Shown here: positions 1 to 9,001 of the stretch, piece by piece
How positions within the stretch are numbered: position 1 is the first letter of the stretch
Layout: each line of letters begins with the position of its first letter
DNA from: Cyclobacteriaceae bacterium
Lineage (GTDB): Bacteria; Bacteroidota; Bacteroidia; Cytophagales; Cyclobacteriaceae
Assembly: GCA_019638255.1 (NCBI GenBank)
Contig: JAHBUD010000001.1
Coordinates: forward strand, 248,001 to 312,000
DNA: 64,000 nt
Reading direction: 5' to 3'
Position numbers and translations under genes: made by a program
Notes under the pieces: generated by a model
Database searches by the model: none
What the model was told of the DNA's origin: nothing
What the model saw: only the letters and a program-made list of their open reading frames with translations

Positions 1-297
1 CTTCGTGAAGACACTCTTTTCTGAAAGTGAGTCGCTCTTATAAACCACAGGTATTTCACCAGACTTAACAGCATCCATTAAAAGCTGAGTGATTTCTCCA
101 TTTCGCGCAAAAAAACCCTTGTTCTGTTTTTCACTCAGATCCATAACCCTCCATACCCTTAGCTTATAAAGTTGCTCATAACGTGGAATCGGATTCAAGG
201 AATTTGGATTGTACTGAATTTCTTCAGGTTGAGCCCATATCAAAACTGGGATGAAAAGGAAAATATTGACTGAAAATCGTTTCAACGTACTAGTCAT
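1..297 (-). CDS. gldN: GldN/PorN gliding motility and type IX secretion protein, partial
   Basis: This is the N-terminal 99 codons of a gene cut by the left window edge. The start is the ATG at 297, which gives a signal peptide (charged KR followed by FSVNIFLFIPVLIWAQ). Next comes the typical GldN opening, including YEQLYKLRVWRVMDLSEKQN and later GEITQLLMDAVKSGEIP. GldN (PorN) is a periplasmic protein known to join GldK in the ring attached to the outer membrane in type IX secretion. It starts 5 bases after the gldM stop, so it belongs to the gldKLMN operon. The family call is firm; the C-terminal part is outside the window. Confidence 0.9.
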   Translation of the reverse strand, partial: MTSTLKRFSVNIFLFIPVLIWAQPEEIQYNPNSLNPIPRYEQLYKLRVWRVMDLSEKQNKGFFARNGEITQLLMDAVKSGEIPVVYKSDSLSEKSVFTK

Positions 298-302
298 AGC
301 TT

Positions 303-1889
303 TTACTGAATTGGTATATTCAAAATCTCATTTATCCCTGTCACTGGCTCAGGATTTCCCTTGAAGGTCATACGAACCACTGCTTTAGGCTCAACCACAA
401 TCCGATCTCCAGGGCGCATGAGCGAACGCCAAGCTGACAAATCAACGATTTCGGAAGTTAGCGTCATTTCCTGCACACGTTGGGTACCGCGAGCCAGAAT
501 AATGGACATGTTTCTGATACGGAAATTGGCATCCTTCGGGACTTCATTCTTGAAATTTTCATCCGCCTCTGCATTTATGCGAAGACCGGCAATTGCACCA
601 GCTTTAACTCCGTTTTTCATATCAATGTCTCGGCCGTTATTATCCTTGGCTACGATACGTGGACGAGGAACATTCTTTACATCAAATTGCTCGGTTCCTA
701 TAAAAGTACCGGCATTGTTTACTGAAACTGTTACCTTACGTTGGCTGGGTATAATGATCACATTTCCGGTTTTTGGTCCCTTTTGTATTTCTCCACCCGT
801 GGCTGAAAAGTTTGGATTATAGTTAGTTCCAAGTGCAGGAACTTCAATGTTCACGTTGTTTCCGCAACCCATGTAAAGCGTTGGAGCCGTACCTGTGGTT
901 ACCCTGATTACTGGCTTGGCTACAAAGTATTCAATGGTCTGGTCGTAAACCTCATCATTCAGTTTAATTTCTGCCTTAAAGGTTTGCTTTGACAACCCTT
1001 GTGCATCGTAATTTCCACCCGCAGCCGTAAATTTCAAACGACCCATTTTAATACCCGTTGGTCCGTCAACTTCAACAGGGATTGGCTTTCCGTTATACGT
1101 CATTTCAGGACTAAGCGCAGAAGAGGACGCAGAAATAAACATGTCTGCCTCGTAGGGTGCTCCGGCCGCAACAATGGATGACTTAGGGCGAACCATTGGG
1201 ATAATATTTTCAAAAGATACCCGTGCTGCTCCCGCCTTTTCGGCCAACTTGCGAAGCGCAACAGACTCATATTCGAGTAGCTCAGTTTGGATTTGAGAAA
1301 CAGATGCCAGCGCAGCAATAGCTGGCGTGTTCTCAAAAGTAAAGGTTAGAAAGTCCTTGCGAACATGATCAGGATCTGAAGCAAATACTGGAATGTCCTT
1401 AGGTGCCTTTGCAAGCGGGGCGAAAGTTTCTCCAGTTAAAGCATTTAATTGCTTAACATAATCATTCAATGTATTCTCGAATTCCTTTCCCCATTTGTTC
1501 TTCTTATCTATCATCATGGTAGCAACCTGAGAACCGTGGTTGTTAATAAGCTTATCGTCTACTTTATCGGTGCCAGAAGTCTTAAGCATCTCCTTTTTCA
1601 ACAGATCAATCCATTCATTTGTTTGCTTAGTCAGTTCACGAACCTTCTTGGCACTTTCAACAGCAGCTTTAATTTCTGGCTTTTCACTCTTTCCGCCTTC
1701 TTTCAGGATGGCATCCAGCTGACCTTGATTAGCCTTGTCTGTGTCGATAACTAACTGACTAAGGGTTTCATTGATAATGGCAAACTTCTCGAGAACTGCA
1801 CTGCTCACCTGGAGTGCCAAAAGAGCCGTAAGTACGAGGTACATCATACCGATCATCTTCTGCCTGGGGGTTTCTTTTTGACCTGCCAT
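303..1889 (-). CDS. gldM: GldM/PorM type IX secretion motor protein
   Basis: 528 residues, the normal GldM size. The start MAGQKETPRQKMIGMMYLVL is the family's conserved opening: a short cytoplasmic tail and one membrane helix (about residues 14-34), followed by a large periplasmic region. From about residue 225 the beta-rich domains appear (PMVRPKSSIVAAGAPYEADM). Known role: GldM and GldL form the inner-membrane, proton-driven motor of type IX secretion and gliding, and GldM crosses the periplasm to the GldK/GldN ring. It sits between gldL (58-base gap) and gldN (5-base gap) in one operon. Confidence 0.97.
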   Translation of the reverse strand: MAGQKETPRQKMIGMMYLVLTALLALQVSSAVLEKFAIINETLSQLVIDTDKANQGQLDAILKEGGKSEKPEIKAAVESAKKVRELTKQTNEWIDLLKKEMLKTSGTDKVDDKLINNHGSQVATMMIDKKNKWGKEFENTLNDYVKQLNALTGETFAPLAKAPKDIPVFASDPDHVRKDFLTFTFENTPAIAALASVSQIQTELLEYESVALRKLAEKAGAARVSFENIIPMVRPKSSIVAAGAPYEADMFISASSSALSPEMTYNGKPIPVEVDGPTGIKMGRLKFTAAGGNYDAQGLSKQTFKAEIKLNDEVYDQTIEYFVAKPVIRVTTGTAPTLYMGCGNNVNIEVPALGTNYNPNFSATGGEIQKGPKTGNVIIIPSQRKVTVSVNNAGTFIGTEQFDVKNVPRPRIVAKDNNGRDIDMKNGVKAGAIAGLRINAEADENFKNEVPKDANFRIRNMSIILARGTQRVQEMTLTSEIVDLSAWRSLMRPGDRIVVEPKAVVRMTFKGNPEPVTGINEILNIPIQ

Positions 1890-1947
1890 TTTTTATGGTT
1901 TTTATGGTGTTCTACTATAATTTTTAAACCTATCTACTATCATTTTT

Positions 1948-2772
1948 TTAGTTACCGCCACCCTTCATAGCAGTGAGCATACTGCCATATACCTTATTAA
2001 GGGCGGTAAGATTATCTGAAAGCTTGCCAAGTTCATTCGTGAACTTCGTGGTATTTTCACCCACTTTGGAAAGTCCTGACATAGCACCGGTTAAGCTTTC
2101 GTAAAACTTATTCATATTCTTAACATGGCTATCGGCATCCTTTAATTCCATCTCGTATACCGAGTTTAATGCGGCCAGGTTTTTAGTAACCTTCTGAACC
2201 TGCGAGTGGTATTCTCCAGCATCCTTCGATGCATTCGCCATAGAACCAACAGCCTCAATGGCGGTCTTATATGAAACGTTCATATCTGACAATGCTTTAG
2301 AAGCCGTCTTTACGTTTGTTGCATATTCATTAGTGGCAACCGCAGCATTTGATAGATTATTCATCTGTTTTGCTGAGTCAGCCAGGTTGGTAAGACCCTT
2401 ACCCAAATTGTCGAGAAGATTTTGATCAACCTTAGCGGTTTTCAGCATTTCATCAATTTTGAGAATAGGCGAATCAGAAGGGGCAGCACCGGCTTTACGC
2501 ACAGTAGGTGAAGCAATTGAAGCTTCAAAGTCCTCTGCCAATTCAGGGTAAACTTTTGTCCAATCTGTTTCTTTTGCAGGCGGCTCAAATGCACTTAAAA
2601 AGAAAATAGCTGCTTCTGTTAGAAGACCAACCATCAGCATTTGGTCAGCTCCATTAAAGTGAAGGATTTTAAATAATGCTCCGACAATTACCACCGCTGC
2701 ACCAATACCATAGACTTTTGGCATGATGGTTTTAAAGAGTAGTTCTGCAAATCCGCCTTTTTTCTTGCTCAT
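1948..2772 (-). CDS. gldL: GldL/PorL type IX secretion motor protein
   Basis: 274 residues. Two membrane helices lie near the N-terminus (about 16-36 and 43-62), separated by the short loop KILHFNGADQ, which is characteristic of GldL. The rest is a cytoplasmic, heptad-like helical region rich in Ala, Asn, Lys and Met, probably a coiled coil, ending in GGGN. Known role: inner-membrane proton-channel partner of GldM in the type IX secretion motor. Third gene from the right of the gldK-L-M-N set, 63 bases after gldK. Confidence 0.96.
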   Translation of the reverse strand: MSKKKGGFAELLFKTIMPKVYGIGAAVVIVGALFKILHFNGADQMLMVGLLTEAAIFFLSAFEPPAKETDWTKVYPELAEDFEASIASPTVRKAGAAPSDSPILKIDEMLKTAKVDQNLLDNLGKGLTNLADSAKQMNNLSNAAVATNEYATNVKTASKALSDMNVSYKTAIEAVGSMANASKDAGEYHSQVQKVTKNLAALNSVYEMELKDADSHVKNMNKFYESLTGAMSGLSKVGENTTKFTNELGKLSDNLTALNKVYGSMLTAMKGGGN

Positions 2773-2835
2773 TGTAGTATGGGTTTAAGTTTTTTGGGTC
2801 TGGGTTTTATTAAAGTTAAGTAGAGATTTCAAAAT

Positions 2836-3924
2836 TTAAAATTCGCGTCCTGAAGATCGGCCCAGATGTGTTAATGCACACCGGAAACCGATGTAAGCTC
2901 TGGTCGAATCTTTAAACTCATAGGTACGTGTACCTGTCTCCAGGTAATAAGCTACATCCTTCCATGATCCACCACGGACTACTTTCTTTGGTGCAATTCT
3001 AGGGTTGTAACGGGAATCTTCAGGGTTTGTGCGCGGATCGATGTATTGCGGGTTTAAATCCCATACAGTAGGCACCGAAGCGGGGTTAAAGTCATCAAGA
3101 CACCACTCCGAAACATTACCGGCCATATCGTAAAGCCCATAGTCATTGGGAAAGTAAGATTGAACTTCAGCGGTGTATGCAAAACCGTCATCGTAAAAGT
3201 TACCTCTTCCGGGTTTGAAGTTTGCCAGCATACAACCCTTTGAGTTACGGATGTACGGGTTACCCCATGGGTACTTAGCCAGGTCGCGACCACCGCGTGC
3301 AGCATATTCCCATTCAGCTTCCGAAGGCAATCGGAAATTGGGCATCGGGAAATCTCCAACACTTTTACGGAAATCGTTCAGGTATGCTGTACGCCAGTCA
3401 GAGAAAAACACCGCAGCATCCCAGCTAACACCTACAACAGGGTATTGATCATAGGCAGGGTGCCAATAGTAATAATCCTGAATAGGGTCTCCCATATGGT
3501 GGGCAAAGTCGCGAACCCAGGCAGTGGTATCAGGGTAGTAATTATCGCGGAAGGTTTGTTGATCAATGGTTTCAAAGCCTTCAATGCTTCCGTTGTCTAC
3601 TAAATAGAAGTTAGTGAATTGGCGGTATTCGTTGTTGGTGATCTCGGTGTCATCCATGAAGAACGAACCGATTGTAACTTGTTTGTTAAAATTTATTTGT
3701 GTTGAAGCTGGATCTTCATCTGCCTGACCCATGTGAAAGGTTCCTGCAGGAATGGGCACCATACCATAGGGAATGGTCATCACCCAGCCTTGTCTTCCGG
3801 GTACACCAACCAATTCCCCTCGGTCACCGCCACGACCTCCGCCACCAATACCTAATAAACCACAAGCGCTGGCAGCCAAGGCAGCAACAAGTAACAAGAG
3901 TTTAGATGAAACCGACTTGCTCAT
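2836..3924 (-). CDS. gldK: GldK/PorK type IX secretion ring lipoprotein
   Basis: 362 residues. The N-terminus is a lipoprotein signal (LLLLVAALAASAC, lipobox ASAC with Cys at about 21), followed by a Gly-rich linker. The remainder is a formylglycine-generating-enzyme-like (FGE-sulfatase) fold: IPAGTFHMGQ, FRLPSEAEWEYAARGG, MAGNVSEWC, VVRGGSWKD and the final YIGFRCAL are the family hallmarks. In GldK this fold serves structure: with GldN it forms the periplasmic ring under the outer membrane. It heads the gldKLMN operon; a 124-base gap separates it from the porP-like gene upstream. Confidence 0.96.
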   Translation of the reverse strand: MSKSVSSKLLLLVAALAASACGLLGIGGGGRGGDRGELVGVPGRQGWVMTIPYGMVPIPAGTFHMGQADEDPASTQINFNKQVTIGSFFMDDTEITNNEYRQFTNFYLVDNGSIEGFETIDQQTFRDNYYPDTTAWVRDFAHHMGDPIQDYYYWHPAYDQYPVVGVSWDAAVFFSDWRTAYLNDFRKSVGDFPMPNFRLPSEAEWEYAARGGRDLAKYPWGNPYIRNSKGCMLANFKPGRGNFYDDGFAYTAEVQSYFPNDYGLYDMAGNVSEWCLDDFNPASVPTVWDLNPQYIDPRTNPEDSRYNPRIAPKKVVRGGSWKDVAYYLETGTRTYEFKDSTRAYIGFRCALTHLGRSSGREF

Positions 3925-4048
3925 ATATATCTATTACAGTTTTCTCAACGATTTTTTCAGACTCGCAAAATAGTGCTTAATGCGCTACTTTTTAAAAATT
4001 GCTTACCAAATTCTACAAAATTCGCATAAAACCAAAATAATTTACCGT

Positions 4049-5026
4049 CTAATGCCTGTATCGGGGGGTTCGAACGATCTTTTTTACCCCTCCTGCTATT
4101 ACCGGCAATTCGTACGTCAGCATTAACTCATGCGAGAAGTTTTCTTTGGCATTGACATCCTTTACAACAAAGTCTACAGAATAACCTAATCGCAACGACT
4201 TATCCTTGAGGAATGCATAGCCCAAGATCAAGTTTACCGCTTCTGATGATCTGAACGCCAAACCTCCCCACATCGTATTGCGCAGGGTAGCTAGAATAGC
4301 AAAGTCAACAGAAGTTTCGTTGAAATCGGTTTTAACAAGTACAGATGGACTTATTTGAAGGTCGAAGTTCACTTCATGCATATACCCAGCGGTAAGGTTC
4401 ATGTGATTCTCCAAGGCGTTTCGCTGGCTTACTCCAAAATCAAACTCAGACCGTAGCAAGTGGTTGAATCCTACTCCGGTGTAAAACTTTTCGTTCCTGA
4501 ACATTACGCCAACACCCAGGTCTGGTCTTATCTGCGATTCCTTTCCTGCCTTGTCAGCCAGGAAAGGATCAGTGGGGTCAATGGCTCTGTATTTATCGAA
4601 ATCGAGTGTTTGTGAAAACATCCCGAGTTTTATACCAAAACTTAATTTACTGGTTTCTTTAATGCCAAGATGGTAGGCATACATAGCTTGAGCTTCAAGG
4701 TTATTCTGTGGACCCAGCTTGTCATTTAATACATATACTCCAAAGCCGCTTTTAAGCTTATGAATCGGGGTCGTGAAGGAAACTAATTGAGAAGTAGGGG
4801 CACCACCATCGCCAAATGATGACTGGTATCCTAACCACTGACTACGGTGGAATGCTGAAGCCCGTGTAACACCCTCCGCACCAGCAGCAGCAGGTGTTAA
4901 GTACAAGTGATTAAACATGTACTGCGTAAACTGTGCGTCTTGCTGCGCAAATAGCCGGGTGGTACTGACAAGCAGAAGGCAAAAAATTATATATAAACCT
5001 TTCCTGTGCATCAAAGAGTATAACAT
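4049..5026 (-). CDS. PorP/SprF family type IX secretion outer-membrane protein
   Basis: 325 residues with a signal peptide ending at RLFAQ|QDAQFTQYMFN. The post-cleavage QDAQFTQYMFNHLYLTPAAA is the standard opening of the PorP/SprF family. The body alternates short beta strands, as in a small outer-membrane barrel (VGFNHLLRSEFDF, LGYAFLKDKSLRLGYSVDF). Family members help type IX secretion or attach specific cargo such as SprB at the cell surface. A second ATG at 5011 is an equally plausible start. The place directly upstream of gldK suggests a core secretion role, rather than pairing with a nearby adhesin; no adhesin gene is in the window. Confidence 0.9.
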   Translation of the reverse strand: MLYSLMHRKGLYIIFCLLLVSTTRLFAQQDAQFTQYMFNHLYLTPAAAGAEGVTRASAFHRSQWLGYQSSFGDGGAPTSQLVSFTTPIHKLKSGFGVYVLNDKLGPQNNLEAQAMYAYHLGIKETSKLSFGIKLGMFSQTLDFDKYRAIDPTDPFLADKAGKESQIRPDLGVGVMFRNEKFYTGVGFNHLLRSEFDFGVSQRNALENHMNLTAGYMHEVNFDLQISPSVLVKTDFNETSVDFAILATLRNTMWGGLAFRSSEAVNLILGYAFLKDKSLRLGYSVDFVVKDVNAKENFSHELMLTYELPVIAGGVKKIVRTPRYRH

Positions 5027-5125
5027 GCAAGGTTAAAGTAAGCGCTTTTTTGCGATACTTTCAAAGTGCATGTAATTAAAGTGTAATAAAAAACACCTAT
5101 TTGTAAATTCCAATGAATGAAATAG

Positions 5126-5902
5126 TTATTTGATGCCGTTGGCCTTCTTAATGTACAGCTCAATGGCACCGGTCATGGATGGCGCATTTGGCAAAGGGGC
5201 CTCAATGTCGAGGATCAAGCCAGCATCGCGGACTGCCTTTGCAGTGGTGGGGCCGAACGCAGCAATGCGGGTATTGTTTTGTTTGAAATCAGGGAAATTA
5301 ACAATCAAAGAGTTTATACCAGACGGACTAAAAAAGGCCAGAACATCATAGAACACTTCCTTTAAATCAGAAAGGTCGCTGGCTACTGTATTGTAGATGA
5401 TGGCTTCGGTATAGAAGAAACCATTATCCTTCAGAAAATCCGGAATGTCATTTTTGCGAATATCAGAGCACGGGAAAAGATATTTTTCGTTTTTATGTTT
5501 CTTCAGTATCTCCAGAAGATCTTGTGTTGTTTTAAGCCCAGTGAAAATTTTTCGCTTTCTGATGACGATGTATTTCTGAAGGTAGTTCGAAGTCTGTTCT
5601 GAAATACAGAAGTACTTCATATCGGCCGGCATTTCAACCTTTAGCTCCAGGCATATCTGAAAAAAATGGTCCACCGCATTACGGCTGGTGAAAATAATTG
5701 CCGTATGATCAAGGATGTCGATTTTTTGCTTTCTGAATTCCTTCGCAGGTACCGGATCAACCTGAATAAATGGACGAAAGTCAATTTTCAGGTTAAATTT
5801 TTCAATCAGTTTAAAATAAGGAGAGTTTGGGTCGGTGGGTGCTTCTTGCGTTACCAAGATGCTCTTCACTTTACGCATCCGGTCGGTCACTTTTTCGCTC
5901 AT
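5126..5902 (-). CDS. hemD: uroporphyrinogen-III synthase
   Basis: 258 residues from the ATG at 5902. A longer reading from a GTG at 5923 is possible, but the family starts near MSEKVTDRMRKVKSILVTQ. Two alternating alpha/beta domains are visible: ILDHTAIIFTSRNAVDHFF, YLFPCSDIRKNDIPDFL, FYTEAIIYNTV, DVLAFFSPSGINSL and AAFGPTTAKAVRDAG. HemD closes and inverts ring D of hydroxymethylbilane to make uroporphyrinogen III, a step in heme and siroheme synthesis. It follows the DUF4271 gene by 21 bases, a pairing I recognise from other Bacteroidota. hemW, which serves heme transfer, is the divergent neighbour. Confidence 0.88.
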   Translation of the reverse strand: MSEKVTDRMRKVKSILVTQEAPTDPNSPYFKLIEKFNLKIDFRPFIQVDPVPAKEFRKQKIDILDHTAIIFTSRNAVDHFFQICLELKVEMPADMKYFCISEQTSNYLQKYIVIRKRKIFTGLKTTQDLLEILKKHKNEKYLFPCSDIRKNDIPDFLKDNGFFYTEAIIYNTVASDLSDLKEVFYDVLAFFSPSGINSLIVNFPDFKQNNTRIAAFGPTTAKAVRDAGLILDIEAPLPNAPSMTGAIELYIKKANGIK

Positions 5903-5923
5903 ATCAACTTGTACTGGATTCAC

Positions 5924-7009
5924 CTACTCGTAAAGTAATTTAACGGCTACGAAAAAAGGTATTAATTCGGTGGCACAAATGTACGAAAATAAATGGAACA
6001 CAGAGAAAGGTGTGCGCCTCATCAATTTCAAAAAAATTAATATTATCCAGGCTGTCATCAGCCACCGGAGTGATGCATAAGAAAACGAATACCACGGCTC
6101 ATGGCTTCCGTTTAGGATAAAATAAAACACAATAGCGCCCGTAAATAATACGGTGATCAACATAATCGATCGTATAAATCCCAGAAATTGAAACCCGGAC
6201 TGATCATTTATCCCAAAGAGTATCGACATCATGGTGATCAGTATAGCTTTTAAAAAAATGGCAACCGCAACACCTCCACTCAACTGCAACCACCGAATGC
6301 TGAGTTCAACAAATGATTGGCCTTTCAGAAGATACTGTATTCTATATTGAGGATCCACGCCTATTACGATCACCATGATCACGAATCCAACTGACAAGGA
6401 GGCGAACAAATAAAATAACAGATTGGCGCTGCTGCCTATCCGTGCTAAACTTTGCCCCTCATCGCTCTCGCGCAAAGAAAATAATCTGGATAACGAAAAA
6501 TAACTCAATGTTAATTTTGGGTTAAGTCTCAGCATAAATGCGAGCAAAACGATTAACAATAAACCGGCAGCGATCACAAAGTTCCTTGAATCATTTTTCG
6601 GCCTTACCACGGGGCCCGGTATTGTGGTGGACGAAGAGGCTGTAATGATTAATGTCTTTTGATTCTTTCTTTTTATACTTCGATCCCCAACCAAACTGAT
6701 GAGTGCTGAACGGTGTTGAATACTGTCAATTGGAAGCGCCAGGTATTTAACATTGTCGGTGATCAACTCATCATTGATGAATACACTAAACCAATCTTCA
6801 CTCTCTACTAATAGCTGATCACCTCTATAGCGCGAAGGATTTAATCGAATATGAATAGCCTTTACCTGATCATTATCTTTAAATTCTCTGAAAGCTCCAT
6901 CCGAAAACACCAGCCAATCGGCTTGTAAATCCATTTTAATAAAGTAATCCTGGGCAAACCCAACATTCATCAGAAGAAAATTGACTGCCAGGAAAATTAT
7001 TCTCATCAT
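5924..7009 (-). CDS. DUF4271-type membrane protein
   Basis: 361 residues. A signal peptide or first helix (IIFLAVNFLLMNVGFAQ) is followed by a soluble stretch of about 120 residues and then about six or seven membrane helices (for example VIAAGLLLIVLLAFML, LLFYLFASLSVGFVIMVIVI, VAVAIFLKAILITMMSIL, IMLITVLFTGAIVFYFIL, WLMTAWIILIFLKLM). The C-terminal pattern of helices and its place immediately before hemD match the DUF4271 family of Bacteroidota. Function is unknown. The linkage suggests a link to tetrapyrrole metabolism or the cell envelope, but that is inference only. Confidence 0.75.
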   Translation of the reverse strand: MMRIIFLAVNFLLMNVGFAQDYFIKMDLQADWLVFSDGAFREFKDNDQVKAIHIRLNPSRYRGDQLLVESEDWFSVFINDELITDNVKYLALPIDSIQHRSALISLVGDRSIKRKNQKTLIITASSSTTIPGPVVRPKNDSRNFVIAAGLLLIVLLAFMLRLNPKLTLSYFSLSRLFSLRESDEGQSLARIGSSANLLFYLFASLSVGFVIMVIVIGVDPQYRIQYLLKGQSFVELSIRWLQLSGGVAVAIFLKAILITMMSILFGINDQSGFQFLGFIRSIMLITVLFTGAIVFYFILNGSHEPWYSFSYASLRWLMTAWIILIFLKLMRRTPFSVFHLFSYICATELIPFFVAVKLLYE

Positions 7010-7077
7010 ATGGGCCTAAAATTATAGAATAGTTACTGCATTCTGACCATCGTTATCAAGGGGAAAATTTTATGCGT

Positions 7078-7085
7078 TAGTTTTG
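7078..7085 (+). promoter_or_regulatory. candidate -7 promoter element of hemW
   Basis: TAGTTTTG matches the Bacteroidota -7 consensus TAnnTTTG exactly and ends 7 bases before the hemW ATG, implying a very short or absent leader. I see no good -33 TTTG at the usual spacing, so this is a moderate call. Confidence 0.4.
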
Positions 7086-7092
7086 TGACTCC

Positions 7093-8226
7093 ATGGCCGG
7101 ACTATACTTTCATATTCCATTTTGCAAGCAGGCCTGTTATTACTGTGATTTTCATTTCTCTACCAATCAGCAAATCAAGTCAACGTTGGTGGAGGCGCTG
7201 GTACGTGAACTTACGCTTCAACAAAATTTTTTAGCCGATGAAACTATCCACACCATTTACTTTGGTGGTGGCACCCCCTCCATTCTCACAAAGGAAGAAA
7301 TTGAAATGTTGCTTTCGGCAGCGAAGGAATATTACCCGGTGCATCCGGATGCTGAAATAACACTTGAAGCAAATCCTGATGATCTTGACGAGGGGAAATT
7401 GGCCGACTTGAAACGCGCGGGCATCAACAGGCTTAGCATCGGAATTCAAACGTTTCATAATGATTTGCTGCGGTTTATGAACCGTGCACATAATGCAGCA
7501 ACTGCGCTGAATGCTTTCCAAAACGCTCGTAAAGTCGATTTTAATAATATCAGCATCGACCTGATTTATGCCATTCCCGGTGAGACGGAGGAACAATGGC
7601 TGGAGGATATTCGCCAAGTCATTGAACTGCAGCCTGAACATGTCTCCTGCTATTCCTTAACGGTAGAAGAAAAAACTGTGTTCGGTAAATGGTCTACAGC
7701 GGGCAAACTAAACGTTGTTGAAGATGACCTTGCCGCCCAGCAGCTTGAACTGCTCATGGATGAACTTGACCGGGCCGGATATGAACACTACGAGATTTCC
7801 AATTTTGCCAAGCCCGGATACTACTCACGCCACAACAGCAGCTACTGGCGGCAGCAAAACTACCTGGGGATTGGGCCAAGTGCTCATTCTTATAATGGAG
7901 CAATCCGCCAATTCAACATCAGCAACAATCATTTATATGTTAAAGCCATTGAACAAAACAACGTGCCTGCCCAAACAGAAGTACTAACAACCGAAAACAA
8001 AATCAATGAATATATTCTTACTACCCTGAGAACACACTGGGGAACAAACCTTGACTACCTCAAACAGCATCACAACATTGATTTGCTTAAAGAAAATAGT
8101 GTGTACCTTGATCAACTATTTGAAAAGGGTTTAGTTGTGCTGAACCAAAATGTGTTAACCTTAACCCGAAAAGGAAAACTCATGGCTGACAGGATTGCAT
8201 CTGACTTATTTGTTGTTGAAAAATGA
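7093..8226 (+). CDS. hemW: HemW radical SAM heme chaperone
   Basis: 377 residues. Near the N-terminus, YFHIPFCKQACYYCDFHF contains the CX3CX2C iron-sulfur motif plus the fourth Cys-X2 position common in HemW. YFGGGTPS, LEANPDD, RLSIGIQTF and YEISNFAKPG are further family marks. HemW resembles coproporphyrinogen dehydrogenase (HemN) but binds heme and passes it to target proteins; many databases still name it oxygen-independent coproporphyrinogen oxidase. The next gene overlaps its end by 4 bases, so the two are translated together. It diverges from the DUF4271-hemD pair. Confidence 0.92.
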   Translation: MAGLYFHIPFCKQACYYCDFHFSTNQQIKSTLVEALVRELTLQQNFLADETIHTIYFGGGTPSILTKEEIEMLLSAAKEYYPVHPDAEITLEANPDDLDEGKLADLKRAGINRLSIGIQTFHNDLLRFMNRAHNAATALNAFQNARKVDFNNISIDLIYAIPGETEEQWLEDIRQVIELQPEHVSCYSLTVEEKTVFGKWSTAGKLNVVEDDLAAQQLELLMDELDRAGYEHYEISNFAKPGYYSRHNSSYWRQQNYLGIGPSAHSYNGAIRQFNISNNHLYVKAIEQNNVPAQTEVLTTENKINEYILTTLRTHWGTNLDYLKQHHNIDLLKENSVYLDQLFEKGLVVLNQNVLTLTRKGKLMADRIASDLFVVEK

Positions 8227-8981
8227 TTATCACGTTAACCTGCAACAATAAAACCTATACGACCAATCTTGAAGATCCGATCGATATTTCATTGCCTTTA
8301 CGGGAGGGGGAAAATAATCCCAACTGTTATTGGGCCGACCCGGTGAAGTTTGAAACCATTCGCATGGGTAATTTTGTCGGAAGTGTTAAGGAGGGTGGAC
8401 CTGTCAATTACCAGAAAATAACCTTGACCCCTCACGGCAACGGCACCCACACCGAATGCTACGGTCACATTTCTGCTGATGGGGCAACCATCAACCAAAA
8501 CCTGAATCGCTTTCACTTTGTTACAGAAGTAGTTACCATTATACCAGAAGTAAATGCTGTTGGTGATTATGTGATAACAGAAAAAATACTCATTGAAAAA
8601 AAGTTAATGCCCGGAACGCAGGCGTTGGTTGTTCGAACACATCCCAACGATGTGGTAAAGAAAGCAAAGCAATACTCTGGCACCAATCCACCTTATATTG
8701 AGGCCAATGCCATAGCGCAACTGGTTAAGCATGGAATACAGCACATGCTTATTGATTTGCCCAGCCTGGATAAAGAGGTGGATGGTGGCGCATTAGCAGC
8801 GCATAAAGCATTCTGGAGTTTCCCAGGGAACACCCGGAAAAATGCGACCATTACCGAGCTGATTTTTGTGCCTGATGAAATTCCTGACGGCCTCTATTTA
8901 CTTAACTTGCAAATCATCAGCCTGGAGACTGATGCAAGCCCCAGCAAGCCTGTGTTATACAAGCTGAGAGAAGTTTTGTAA
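8223..8981 (+). CDS. cyclase family protein (kynurenine formamidase-like metal hydrolase)
   Basis: 252 residues. The fold is the cyclase/KynB family of metal-dependent amidohydrolases. GNGTHTECYGHIS is the metal-binding HxxxxGH region (here H-T-E-C-Y-G-H), and GIQHMLIDLPSLDKEVDGG and ALAAHKAFW carry later conserved positions. Related enzymes open N-formylkynurenine or similar cyclic or amide bonds; the substrate cannot be read from sequence and no tryptophan-catabolism genes are nearby. The ATG overlaps the hemW stop (ATGA), showing translational coupling, although a functional link to heme is not obvious. Confidence 0.8.
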   Translation: MIITLTCNNKTYTTNLEDPIDISLPLREGENNPNCYWADPVKFETIRMGNFVGSVKEGGPVNYQKITLTPHGNGTHTECYGHISADGATINQNLNRFHFVTEVVTIIPEVNAVGDYVITEKILIEKKLMPGTQALVVRTHPNDVVKKAKQYSGTNPPYIEANAIAQLVKHGIQHMLIDLPSLDKEVDGGALAAHKAFWSFPGNTRKNATITELIFVPDEIPDGLYLLNLQIISLETDASPSKPVLYKLREVL

Positions 8982-9001
8982 CTTCCTGCCCCAGATTGCC
9001 C

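Noticed and set aside
361..1754. Several plus-strand frames opposite gldM
   Set aside because: They lie fully within a firm gldM reading and show no protein-family pattern.
3961..4048. Possible promoter of gldK (TATTTTG)
   Set aside because: One base short of the TAnnTTTG spacing and no -33 partner at a fitting distance.
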